Positions 22,450 to 31,917 of a stretch of DNA of 64,000 nt are shown here, one piece after another. The DNA lies in NCBI GenBank assembly GCA_963693315.1, contig CAVNZG010001081.1:1-64000 (forward strand), given 5' to 3'. The notes under the pieces were generated by a model. It had not been told where the DNA came from, did not search any database, and saw nothing but the letters and a program-made list of their open reading frames with translations. Within the stretch, counting starts at the first letter, position 1. Each line of letters begins with the position of its first letter. A program made the translations under genes and the position numbers. This stretch comes from Diogma glabrata (Eukaryota > Arthropoda > Insecta > Diptera > Cylindrotomidae).

Positions 22450-25400
22450 TTAACCATCATCCTGTTGTGGTAGTTTGCAGATTTTAACGATTGGGCGTTT
22501 TAATATATTTTTGGACGTCTTTACAGTGACAACTCTAACATTGCCTTGATCATCTGGATGCAACTCTATGATCTTCCCAAGCATCCATTTGTATGATGGT
22601 AAGTTGTCTTCTTTAATTAACACCACGTCTCCATTTTTAAAATTAGGTTGTAATTCACGCCATTTGTTTCTTTGTTGTAGATTATGGAAATACTCCACAC
22701 TGAATTTTTTCCAGAAGGATTGAACACGCTGTTGAACATTTTGCCACCTAGAAAGCCTGCTGGTCGGTGTATTTTCACTAATGTTTTCTTCTGGAATATA
22801 AAAATTTCCTGAGCCAATCAAGAAATGTGCTGGTGTTAAAACATCAATAGAAGCATCATCATCAGCTGTCGTGTAGAGTGGCCTTGAATTTAAAATGGCT
22901 TCAATTTGAGTAAGCATAGTTGTCATCTCTTCGAACGTTAGGTGAGTATTTGAGGAATATTTGAGTAAATGTGACTTCACTGACTTCACAGCTGCTTCCC
23001 ACAAACCCCCAAAATGTGGAGATACAGGTGGAATAAAGTGCCACTGTATCTGATCCTGTGCTAAGAACTCTGCAATTAGAGAATTGTGATTAATATTGCT
23101 AATTTTTTCAAAAATTTCGCCTAGTTTTCGACGTGCTCCAATGAAGTTAGATCCATTGTCACTGTAGATATGTGCGGGAGCACCTCGCCTTGAGATAAAT
23201 CGTTTTAAGGATGCTATAAACGCATCTGTAGATAGATCAGTAACGGCTTCAATGTGTACAGCTCTGGTCACCATACAAACAAAGAGTGCAATATACCCCT
23301 TGATAAACTTGGCACCTCTTCCCTTTTTTGTAGCAATCTCAATTGGACCCGCATAATCTACACCACAAGATGAGAATGGTCTTGTAGCTTTCAATCTTGC
23401 TAATGGCAGATCTCCCATTAGTTGCTTAGATGTTTTGGCGTTCTTTCTGAAGCAGACCACACATTTGTTCACTATATTTCTGACACTGCTTCTGCCTCCT
23501 ACTATCCAGAATTGCTGCCTTATCAGATGAAATGTTAGAGTCAAACCAGGATGAAGATTTTTCTTGTGCACATGTATTGCAATCATTCGACTTAATGCAT
23601 GACCCTTTGGTAAAACCATTGGATGTTTATAATCATATTGGCAGTCCAGATGTTTCAATCTGCCACCGACTCTTAACATCCCCTCTGCATCTATAAATGG
23701 TGCCAATGCTACAATGCTGCTGTTTTTTCTAATATTCACATCTCTTTGAAGGCAATCAACCTCATCGGCAAACGCTTCTCTCTGTACATATTTGATGATT
23801 ATGAGGTTGGCCTTCCGAAGTTCAATCACCGTAAGAGAACCCGAGCTTCTATTCAACTTGTCATTTCTCATATTATTTATAAATCTTAAAACGTAAGCAA
23901 AAATTCTTTTCAGTTTATTATAGGAAGATATCCTTTGAATTAATGTGCTGATTTGATCTTCCTTGCAATGGGTGTTGGAAACTAAAAGCTTGGTTATTTT
24001 TCTTTCTTCTTTCAAATATTCTGGATTCACAGCAAAATCATCCTCTTTTGCAGAAGTCGATTGGTAATTTTTTAACCATGCTGGGCCATGCCACCAGAGA
24101 TCTAGTTTGATTAATTGAGACGACAAAATCCCACGAGATGCGCAATCTGCAGGATTGTGTTCAGATCGTACATGATTCCAGAATTTTCTCGGTATCTGAT
24201 TGATGATTTCAGCCGTACGATTAGCAACGTAGGTTTTCCACCTGACTGGATGACTCGACAACCACGATAGTACAATTGTAGAGTCCGTCCAGGCAAAACA
24301 TTCCACTGGCATCTTCACTGTTTCTTGCACAAGACGCATAAGTTTTGTGAGTAAATGAGCACCACATAGTTCAAGTCGTGGTAAGGACACCTGCTTGATT
24401 GGAGCCACCTTTGTTTTAGCTGCCATTAAGTTAACTGAGACAACACCATTGTTGTCTACCGCTCTACAATATACCACCGCACTATACGCACTTTCGCTGG
24501 CATCGGAGAAACCATGTAATTCCATTTTACCGTCTTGTGGAATGTATCTTTTGAGCTTTATTTTTTCTAAATCTTTCAGCTCAACACGGATTTTGTTGTA
24601 TATTTCTGATATTTCCGCTGGCAGATGATCATCCCATCCCAATTTGTGTAGCCAAAGCCTTTGAAATACTATTTTCATTAAAATGATCGAAGGAGATAAC
24701 CAACCCAGCGGATCAAAGACCCTTGAATACTCGGAAATAACTTGACGTTTGGTGGGCTCATTACTCTCCTTCAAATCGAGTTTAAAGGTAAAAGTATCTT
24801 CTGCTGCGTTCCACTGTAGACCTAATATTTTTGATTCTTCTGAATTATTGAACAAAGTGGTTTGTTGTGTCTCTCCATTCACTGTGAGTTCAGGCACATT
24901 TGATTTCCATTTTCTTAGATTAAAACCACCGCTTATTAACAAATCATTCATTTCTCTTTTTAGTTTCGTCGCTTCTTCAATGTTATCAGCACCAGAGATA
25001 AAATCATCAACGTAAAAATCATTTATAAGATGATCAATAATATTTGGATGACTATCTTGATTATCATATGCTAGCTGATGAATACTTCTAATAGCTAAAA
25101 ATGCCGAACTAGATAAACCAAAGGTAACTGTATTTAGTTTATAATGTTTAAGCTCATCAGCTATTTCGCTTCGCCATAAAATACGTTGAAATTGACTATC
25201 ACTTTCACAAACCAAAATTTGATTGTACATTTTCTCAATGTCGGCTGCTAATGCAATTTTGTGCTTTCTGAATCTTAATAAGATTGACCATAAAGTGGGC
25301 TGAATAGTCGGACCGACTAACATCGTTTCATTTAGTGATATCCCAGAAGAAGATTTCGCTGATCCATCAAAAACTACTCTTAGTTTTGTCGTTTCGCTCG

Positions 25401-27630
25401 CTTGTTTTATCACACAATGATGAGGCAAATAAAAACACTTAGACTGCTCAATCATTTTATCAGCTTCAGAAACAGCTTCTAGGTATCCCCTACTTAGATA
25501 TTCACTTATAAATCTAGCGTATTCATGTTTTAGTGATGGATTAGATTGAAATTTCCTTTCTAACGCTAAAAATCTTCTTTTGGCAACGTTGATAGAGTTG
25601 CCAAGCTGAGCGGTATTATTTTTAAAGGGAATAGAGACGATGTAACGACCCCTTTCATCTCGTTTGTGCGTCTTTTTATAATATTCTTCACACTCGACAT
25701 CATCTTGACTCATAATCTGGACATTGGGAATTTCTTCTTGCTCAAAAAATTGTTTTAATGTTCTATCAATGTCTACATCTAAATGGAAATTTAAAGTACA
25801 ATAACTTTCTTGGCTGCTGTCTGTTCTTACGACGTTTTCTTCACCGGTAACTCCAGCCGCAATCCAACCAAAAATGGTACGTTGTGCGACTATTGAATTA
25901 TTTGAGTTAGTTAACTGCCCATCTTTGATAATGCTAAAAAATCTGTCAGCTCCTATCAGGATATCAACGGCAGATACTTGGTTATAAGATGGATCAGCTA
26001 GTTTTAAATCGTCCAAAAAACAACAGTCTTGGAGCTGGAAGTTGAAACTTGGTAATCTCGTTGGCAGCTGATTTATGATCAAAACATCAACTTGAATCGA
26101 TTCCTCTGACGAATACAACGACTTAATATTTATTGATGTAATTCCTCTGGTGGTTACTTTTCCAGCTGTTAAACCTGTAACTGCAACATTTGCTTGAGAT
26201 CTCGGTAAATTCAAACGCTGCGCACAAGCTTCTGTGATGAAAGAGGCTTGTGATCCGGAATCTAGCAGTAACCTGCATCTCTGAGAATTTCCAGATTTGT
26301 CAGCTACTAGAACTATAGCTGTTGGTAGCAAAGATTGAAAATTTGGTATGGCTGCTGCATTTGCTTGAACATCGGTTGAGCTAGATGGTTCCAAAGTATT
26401 ATTCAATGCATTTGCGTTGAGAGTTGCATTGATCCGTGGATTATTAACATCTTCTTCTGAGTGCAGAGTCAAATGATGCTTCCTGCGACATTTACCACAT
26501 TTATATTTGGATCTACACACCACTGACTGGTGAGATGAAGATAAACAATTGAAACAAAGTTTTTTCTCAACTACTAGTTGTTTCCTTTCTGCAAATGTTC
26601 GCTGCAAATATTGATCACATTTGCTTAAATAATGCTCTCCTTCACATAACGGGCATACTAATTGGTTTGTATGCGAAACTAAAGCACTTGTTCTTCTTTG
26701 AGGATACGTTTTGGTCTTCTGCATTGAACTTAAGCTCTCCAAGGCATCACTTCTTTTGTTTAAAAAGATAAACAACTGCTCCATTGTAGGGAAGCTGACT
26801 CCCGCTGTCTCGTGCGCCCAAGCTTCTCTCGTTTCCTGGTCTAGTTTTTGAATAAGTAGATAAATTAGCCAGGGGTCACGGCCTTCAGCACGCTCATCAA
26901 GCACCTTCAACCCACGTAGGACTTCATCCGAAACGTCAGCTAAGCGACGAATTGACTTTGCACAACCTTGTTGTACGTTTGGTTGTTCCAGAAATTGTTT
27001 CAACAAGTTGTGTATGACATGCTTTGGCTTGTTGTACCGTGTCTTTATCTTGTCCCACGCTTCATCGTAGTTAGCTTCTGTCACTGCCAGATGATTGATC
27101 AGCTTATAGGCTTTACCTTTAAGCAACCCTTTTAAATATTGCAATTTGTGAACCTTTGAGATATTGTTATTGTTATGGACAGACGCTTCATATAGATCAC
27201 GAAAGGAGGGAAACTCTGCATACACTCCATTAAACGATGGTATATTAACTCGTGGTAAACGAACCTCATTATCTGGTTTATGAATAGATGATATTTGCTG
27301 GAGAAAATTGTTTTGATTAAGCATAAAATCATCCATCGAGTTATTTTGTATTTGTGCATTATTCTCTTCATAAAGCTTTTCCCATTTGACAAGCTTTTGT
27401 TTCAACTCAAGATGCATATTTTCAATTTTGTCCACGTTGTCTATTTGTGATTCATCAAATTTCCCTTTTACGGCCTTTTCTAGCGCTTGAAATTCTCTCC
27501 AATCGTCTGCTAACAGAGCCATGCAAGTTTTTATATCACTAATTGGAGTACTAATGCTAAAGAGATTTACTTGCGCTTTCATACTTTCTAATGTTTTCAA
27601 AAAGCGCTTTATTGCTCTATTTTCCGCCAT
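22450..27630 (-). CDS. gag-pol: BEL/Pao Gag-Pol polyprotein
   Basis: One open frame. I place the start at the ATG 27630 (MAENRAIKRFL), 49 codons inside the longest frame, because the upstream part is the repeated leader. About 1,726 residues. Domains (approximate residues): DUF1759-type Gag 130-290; two zinc-knuckle groups 370-440; DUF1758-type aspartic protease with LLDSGSQASF near 455; RT with catalytic FYVDDFISG near 870; RNase H (HGFSDASES) near 1035; integrase zinc domain (HPGLT...CVVC) near 1360; catalytic D, D, E in VDYAGP, YSDNGSNF and GGLWEAAVK, 1425-1545; DUF5641-type C-terminus to the end. No stops or missing catalytic residues, so it could be functional. Confidence 0.92.
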   Translation of the reverse strand: MAENRAIKRFLKTLESMKAQVNLFSISTPISDIKTCMALLADDWREFQALEKAVKGKFDESQIDNVDKIENMHLELKQKLVKWEKLYEENNAQIQNNSMDDFMLNQNNFLQQISSIHKPDNEVRLPRVNIPSFNGVYAEFPSFRDLYEASVHNNNNISKVHKLQYLKGLLKGKAYKLINHLAVTEANYDEAWDKIKTRYNKPKHVIHNLLKQFLEQPNVQQGCAKSIRRLADVSDEVLRGLKVLDERAEGRDPWLIYLLIQKLDQETREAWAHETAGVSFPTMEQLFIFLNKRSDALESLSSMQKTKTYPQRRTSALVSHTNQLVCPLCEGEHYLSKCDQYLQRTFAERKQLVVEKKLCFNCLSSSHQSVVCRSKYKCGKCRRKHHLTLHSEEDVNNPRINATLNANALNNTLEPSSSTDVQANAAAIPNFQSLLPTAIVLVADKSGNSQRCRLLLDSGSQASFITEACAQRLNLPRSQANVAVTGLTAGKVTTRGITSINIKSLYSSEESIQVDVLIINQLPTRLPSFNFQLQDCCFLDDLKLADPSYNQVSAVDILIGADRFFSIIKDGQLTNSNNSIVAQRTIFGWIAAGVTGEENVVRTDSSQESYCTLNFHLDVDIDRTLKQFFEQEEIPNVQIMSQDDVECEEYYKKTHKRDERGRYIVSIPFKNNTAQLGNSINVAKRRFLALERKFQSNPSLKHEYARFISEYLSRGYLEAVSEADKMIEQSKCFYLPHHCVIKQASETTKLRVVFDGSAKSSSGISLNETMLVGPTIQPTLWSILLRFRKHKIALAADIEKMYNQILVCESDSQFQRILWRSEIADELKHYKLNTVTFGLSSSAFLAIRSIHQLAYDNQDSHPNIIDHLINDFYVDDFISGADNIEEATKLKREMNDLLISGGFNLRKWKSNVPELTVNGETQQTTLFNNSEESKILGLQWNAAEDTFTFKLDLKESNEPTKRQVISEYSRVFDPLGWLSPSIILMKIVFQRLWLHKLGWDDHLPAEISEIYNKIRVELKDLEKIKLKRYIPQDGKMELHGFSDASESAYSAVVYCRAVDNNGVVSVNLMAAKTKVAPIKQVSLPRLELCGAHLLTKLMRLVQETVKMPVECFAWTDSTIVLSWLSSHPVRWKTYVANRTAEIINQIPRKFWNHVRSEHNPADCASRGILSSQLIKLDLWWHGPAWLKNYQSTSAKEDDFAVNPEYLKEERKITKLLVSNTHCKEDQISTLIQRISSYNKLKRIFAYVLRFINNMRNDKLNRSSGSLTVIELRKANLIIIKYVQREAFADEVDCLQRDVNIRKNSSIVALAPFIDAEGMLRVGGRLKHLDCQYDYKHPMVLPKGHALSRMIAIHVHKKNLHPGLTLTFHLIRQQFWIVGGRSSVRNIVNKCVVCFRKNAKTSKQLMGDLPLARLKATRPFSSCGVDYAGPIEIATKKGRGAKFIKGYIALFVCMVTRAVHIEAVTDLSTDAFIASLKRFISRRGAPAHIYSDNGSNFIGARRKLGEIFEKISNINHNSLIAEFLAQDQIQWHFIPPVSPHFGGLWEAAVKSVKSHLLKYSSNTHLTFEEMTTMLTQIEAILNSRPLYTTADDDASIDVLTPAHFLIGSGNFYIPEENISENTPTSRLSRWQNVQQRVQSFWKKFSVEYFHNLQQRNKWRELQPNFKNGDVVLIKEDNLPSYKWMLGKIIELHPDDQGNVRVVTVKTSKNILKRPIVKICKLPQQDDG

Positions 27631-27689
27631 TTGTAAGAATTCTACAACGTGCTCACTATATCTTTTATATATATTTACTGCAGGATTGA

Positions 27690-28000
27690 CACGTTTCAAT
27701 AATCTTTTCGCAGTTTTAATTAGTAATTTTCGCGCAAAGTATTTATATATATTTATTTCAGCGTATAACGTGATCACTATATTGATTCACTCAGTAATGA
27801 CACGTTTCAAGAATCACCTTTCACAGTTTGATTTATAATTTTCGCACAAATGTATTTATATAATTTCACTTAAGTTTATAACGTGTTCACTATATTCATT
27901 CATTAGTATTGGCACGTTTAAATAATCACCTTTCACCGTTTTTAAGTATTATTTTTTGTATAAAGTGTTTATATATATAAAAGAATAGTTTGGCTTGTAC
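27690..28000 (-). repeat. Tandem ~111-bp repeats in the BEL/Pao leader
   Basis: Three degenerate units begin at the word CACGTTT at 27690, 27801 and 27913 (spacing 111 and 112 bp). Each carries TATATATTTAT- and CACTATAT-like words. They fill the region between the primer-binding site and the Gag start, and the innermost unit runs into the extended frame ahead of the chosen ATG. Confidence 0.7.
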
Positions 28001-28040
28001 TCACGATTTTATATGCAGCAAATCCGACTTCGAAGGACCA

Positions 28041-28643
28041 TGAATAATATCAGCTGCACTCGTTGATTGCGTATCCACAATTTATCTTGACGAGTCCAGT
28101 TATACTATTTTTGTGTTTGTTGAGTTTTACCGCCTTTTATGCTTGTACAAACAAGTTACCAAATTATTCCAAAAATGATGCGTTTCCTATTTCACAGCAG
28201 AGGTTCAATTATTATATTCAGATGAGATGAGAATGTCCGGGTGTAATTTCCAAAAATCGTTATTAAATAAAAACAATAAAATAATATTCAAATATTGTTT
28301 TATTTTAACAAAATCACAGCTAATTAATATTTTTCACCGTTCACAGGAAAGTTCAAATATAAAGTGAAGATGACTATGCAAATTTTTTAATCAAAAACTT
28401 TTAATAATTAATCGAAGCCTTTCTTAATATTTCCAAATATAAATTAAATTTCCTTACATCTATTGTAAAAAAGGTGAACTTTACTAATTTAATATGATCG
28501 AAAGGTTTTGACCTAAGCTAATTGATTATTCTATGATTTGTTGATTTTAATTAGATTCACTGATAGATGATATTCTGATAGATGAACTAATATTTTTCTA
28601 TATTAAATTATTGTTTTTTAATTAGTTGTTTAGGTATTGTCGT
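28041..28643 (-). repeat. 5' LTR of BEL/Pao element (first TG missing)
   Basis: 603 bp, matching the 3' LTR but starting ACGACAATACC directly against PLE sequence CAGAT, without the TG that precedes it in the 3' LTR. Confidence 0.85.
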
Positions 28644-29197
28644 ATCTGCCTTCGTTATCACTGGTTCCTGGTTCCATATCCTGGTTCTTCTTTAGCGAAT
28701 TTAGAGATTTCGTTGTTTTTTGTGTAACATTGTTGTTTCTTTCCGTATTATTGATGTGTTTTAATAAGATTTTTTTAGATTCAAATCTAATGTTATTTTT
28801 GGTTAAGTTTGTACATCGAGCTATGCCAGATTCAATATCAACTGTAATATCTTCAAGCGGAATGTTTGGTATTTTAGTTGCAAAATTCAGTCCATTATTC
28901 AATAGTTCCATTTCACTGTTGGTAAAAACACACGACGATAAATTATGGACAAAATTTTCAATTATTGGTATCGGTTTCTTTGCGTATTCTTTCTTCTGTT
29001 GCTTCTTTAAATTTTTAAATTTCTTCCTGTGTATTTTATTTTGTTCAATTTCCGTAGATACCATTCTATTCTGGACATATGTATCAAATTTTAGCCAAAC
29101 ACAATTATAATGTATGTTTGTTGAGTAATAGTTCTTTAAGATTTTTAGATGTAGATAATATGCTTCTAATTCACTTTTGTTTAATTTTGCGTATTTA
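28644..29197 (-). pseudogene. PLE copy 1: N-terminal domain
   Basis: Reads LNKSELEAYYLHLK ... TKSLNSLKKNQD on the minus strand. This is a Lys/Asn-rich, poorly conserved N-terminal region that joins the RT part in copy 2. A 13-bp insertion close to the BEL/Pao junction shifts the frame. It is the only N-terminal sequence available, because copy 2 is truncated at this point. Confidence 0.75.
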
Positions 29198-30314
29198 TCA
29201 CTAAATTCGCTAAAGAAGAACCAGGATATAGTGATAACGAAGGCAGATAAAGGGAACGCGATTGTGATCTTGGATAAAAAGGAATATGATAATCGAGTGT
29301 TAACCACTATTAGAGAGGGACCATATAAAGAACACACTTGGAAAAACGGAAAATCTAGAGATCCATTAAACAATATGGTTAAAGAAACCAAACGTGTTTC
29401 CAAAGAGGTAGCAGACTTACTAGAAGATCGAAAATTAGAATATTCCTTCCATGTAACCAACCCGAAAGTCTCAAAACTTTATGCTTTACCCAAAATACAT
29501 AAACCTGGAAACCAAATGAGACCAATTGCTTCAAATATATCGACACCTACAGAGAACATGGCTAAATATGTGTTAAGTAAATTTGATGAAATTCCACCTC
29601 CACAAGGTTACAGTATTAAAAACACTTCAGAACTACTAGAGAGAATCAAAAATATTACAATAGAACCAGACGAAATCATGGTATCATTTGATGTAACTGC
29701 ACTCTTTCCAAGTATCCCGATCAATACCACTATAGAATATCTAGAGGACCATCTAACTAGAAATCGTATTCCAAGAAACAAAATAGCAGCTTACATAAAA
29801 ATCGTAAAAACATGTATGGATCAGAATTTTGTCAAGTTTAGAGACAAATTCTACAAGCAAACATCTAGTAGATCAATGGGGAGCAAACTAGCCCCATTAT
29901 TAAGCAATATATTCATGAGCAGAATGGAAATAGAAATGAAAGAAAACTATATGTTATTTCCTAAGATGTGGCTTAGATACGTGGACGATGTTTTTTCTAT
30001 AGTCAAAAGAGATGATTTGCCAACAATATTTCAATTCATTAACAACTATCATCCCTCAATTAAATTTACATATGAAACAGAACAAAACAACATTTTAAAT
30101 TTTTTGGATCTAAAAATTATAAGAAAAGACAACAATAGTTTAAAGTTTGGAATATACAGAAAACCTACAAACACAAACCGGTATATAACAAACAACTCCT
30201 TTCATCATATAAGCCAAAAAAAAGCTGCTTTTCATTCGATGGCCAACAGATTGTACAATGTTCCAATGGAAAAACCTGAGTTTGATGAAGAGGTAGAATA
30301 TATACATAATGCAG
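29198..30314 (+). pseudogene. PLE copy 2: reverse transcriptase part
   Basis: Open frame through DIVITKADKGNAIVILD, KIHKPGNQMRPIASN, VSFDVTALFPSIPI, LRYVDDVFSI and FGIYRKPTNTNRYI, ending in EFDEEVEYIHNA at the Copia junction. Motif B reads SSRSMGSKLAP rather than GTSMGSKLAP of copy 1, a substitution in a conserved catalytic-site loop. The N-terminus is absent, so the element is dead. Confidence 0.85.
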
Positions 30315-30500
30315 TGTGGGAATTTAATTGTTCAGAGAGAAATGATATACACGTTTTGTATTATATATATATTACAACACAGTAAGTATCAAACATTTTA
30401 TTGACATAGTATAATACACTGAACTATAATTTGACATGTACATATTACACTGTTACAAACAGAATTACAGTTTACACTGATAATTGTTCTATTACCAACA
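30315..30500 (-). repeat. 3' LTR of Copia element
   Basis: 186 bp, TGTTGGTAATAG ... TTCCCACA on the minus strand; no difference from the other LTR seen by eye. Confidence 0.9.
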
Positions 30501-30519
30501 CTCCCACTAGAACAAATAT

Positions 30520-31917
30520 TTATTTTGTTAAACCAAGTCCAATACAGCAGGTTGAGTGTTTATCACCAGATAAACCTTTGGTTAAGATATCGGCAACCAT
30601 CTGATCTGTTGTGACTGATGTTATCTTAATATGATTGTTTTCAACACACTCTCGTACAAAATGATGTCGTATATCTATGTGCTTTGTACGTGCATGATAC
30701 CCATTTGTTTTAGCAAGATCCAGAGCGCCTTTGTTATCACAGAAGATGTTGATTGCTTGTGAATCATTTTTAAATTCACCTTCAAGATGTTTAAACCACA
30801 TCGCTTCTTGAGTTGCAGCTGACAATGCCATATATTCGGCTTCGGTTGTCGACAGGGCAACGGTTTGTTGCTTTTTACAATTCCACGAAATTGGACCTCC
30901 TTGCATCATGAATACATATCCTGTAACGGATCGTCTCTCATCAACATCACTCGCCCAATCGGCATCACAGTATCCAATGAGATTGGAATTAGATTGTTTG
31001 GAAAATTCGAGTTTTCTATTCGATGTACCTTTTAAATAACGAAGTATTCTCTTCACAGCATTCCAGTGATGTTGTCCAGGATTGTTATTGAAACGACTAA
31101 CCATACTGACTGCATATGCAATATCCGGCCTTGTACATTGTGCGGCGTACAAAATGCTACCAACAGCTTGTTGATATGGTATATCTTTCATTTCTTCGAT
31201 TTCTTCTAAATTTTTCGGAGACATTTCTTTTGTCAATTTTGTGTTGACATCGCATGGTGTTGCAACGGAATTACACTCGGACATATTAAATCTGCTCAAA
31301 ATTTCATTGATATATTCTTCTTGATCAATGCAAATTTTGTGTTGATCTCTGTCACGGGTAATATTTATTCCCAAACATGATTTGGCTTCACCAAGATCTT
31401 TCATCTTAAAATGCTTATTTAGTTCAATTTTTATTTGCCTTTTTAAGTTTGAGCAATTACTAAAAAGAAGTAAATCACCAACATAGATAGCCAAAATTAT
31501 TATTTTTGATCTAATTAGATTGTAGTAAATACACGGATCTACTTTAGATTTTTTAAAACCAATTTTAGATAGTACACTATCTAATTTAATGTTCCATATT
31601 CTACTGGCTTGTTTCAAACCATAAATCGCCTTTTTCAATTTGCAAACTTTGGTTCCATTGTTATAACCCTCAGGTTGTATCATATAAATTGCTTCTTCTA
31701 AATCGCCTTGCAAAAATGCGGTGACTGCGTCCATATGATCAATATCGAGATTAAGTTTTGCAGCCATTGCTATCAGAAATCGTATGGATGTGTATCGAAC
31801 AACTGGTGAATAAGTTTCACTGTAATCTACTCCCCTTGTTTGAGAACATCCTTTGATTACAAGTCTTGCTTTGTAACGAAGTGTACCGGAAGCATCTGTT
31901 TTCGTTTTGAAAACCCC
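30520..31917 (-). pseudogene. pol: Copia reverse transcriptase and RNase H, second frame
   Basis: Continues the Copia polyprotein after a frameshift at the G run near 31914-31920, where an expected AAGTGGGTTTTC reads as AAG plus six G-like positions, one base too many. RT motifs include YSETYSPVVRYTSIR, DAVTAFLQGDLEE and KKAIYGLKQASRIWN. The catalytic box reads IYVGDLLLF instead of YVDD (codon GGT near 31477-31482), which should abolish polymerase activity. RNase H carries DADWASD and STTEAEYMALS. About 465 residues. Confidence 0.88.

Larger units (their letters stand above)
21821..28643 (-). mobile_element. BEL/Pao LTR retrotransposon, apparently intact coding region
   Basis: Minus-strand element with 0.6-kb LTRs at 21821-22422 (3') and 28041-28643 (5'). 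The element ends ...ATTATTCA followed by TGGTCCTTCGAAGTCGGATT, a primer site resembling the 3' end of tRNA-Tyr, at 28018-28040. The purine tract GGCGGAGTA precedes the 3' LTR near 22423-22432. The LTRs differ at several places, so this insertion is older than the Copia and Gypsy copies nearby. At the PLE junction the first TG of the 5' LTR, its TSD copy and about 5 further PLE bases are missing. Confidence 0.9.
17293..29197 (-). mobile_element. Penelope-like element (PLE), copy 1, interrupted by a LINE and a BEL/Pao element
   Basis: Pieces of one PLE on the minus strand: 28644-29197 (N-terminal), 21536-21820, 17293-19113 (RT, GIY-YIG and 3' tail). These read collinearly with copy 2 on the plus strand. 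Interruptions are BEL/Pao at 21821-28643 and LINE at 19114-21535. Copy 1 carries several frameshifts: an extra A at the oligo-A near 18301-18308, a missing A near 18421-18427, a small insertion near 18558, and a 13-bp GAACC-type duplication near 28665. It is dead. It meets copy 2 head to head at about 29197. Confidence 0.85.

Noticed and set aside
28630..29460. A 276-codon minus-strand protein
   Set aside because: It runs across the head-to-head PLE junction: the first part is antisense of PLE copy 2, only the rest is PLE copy 1 N-terminus.
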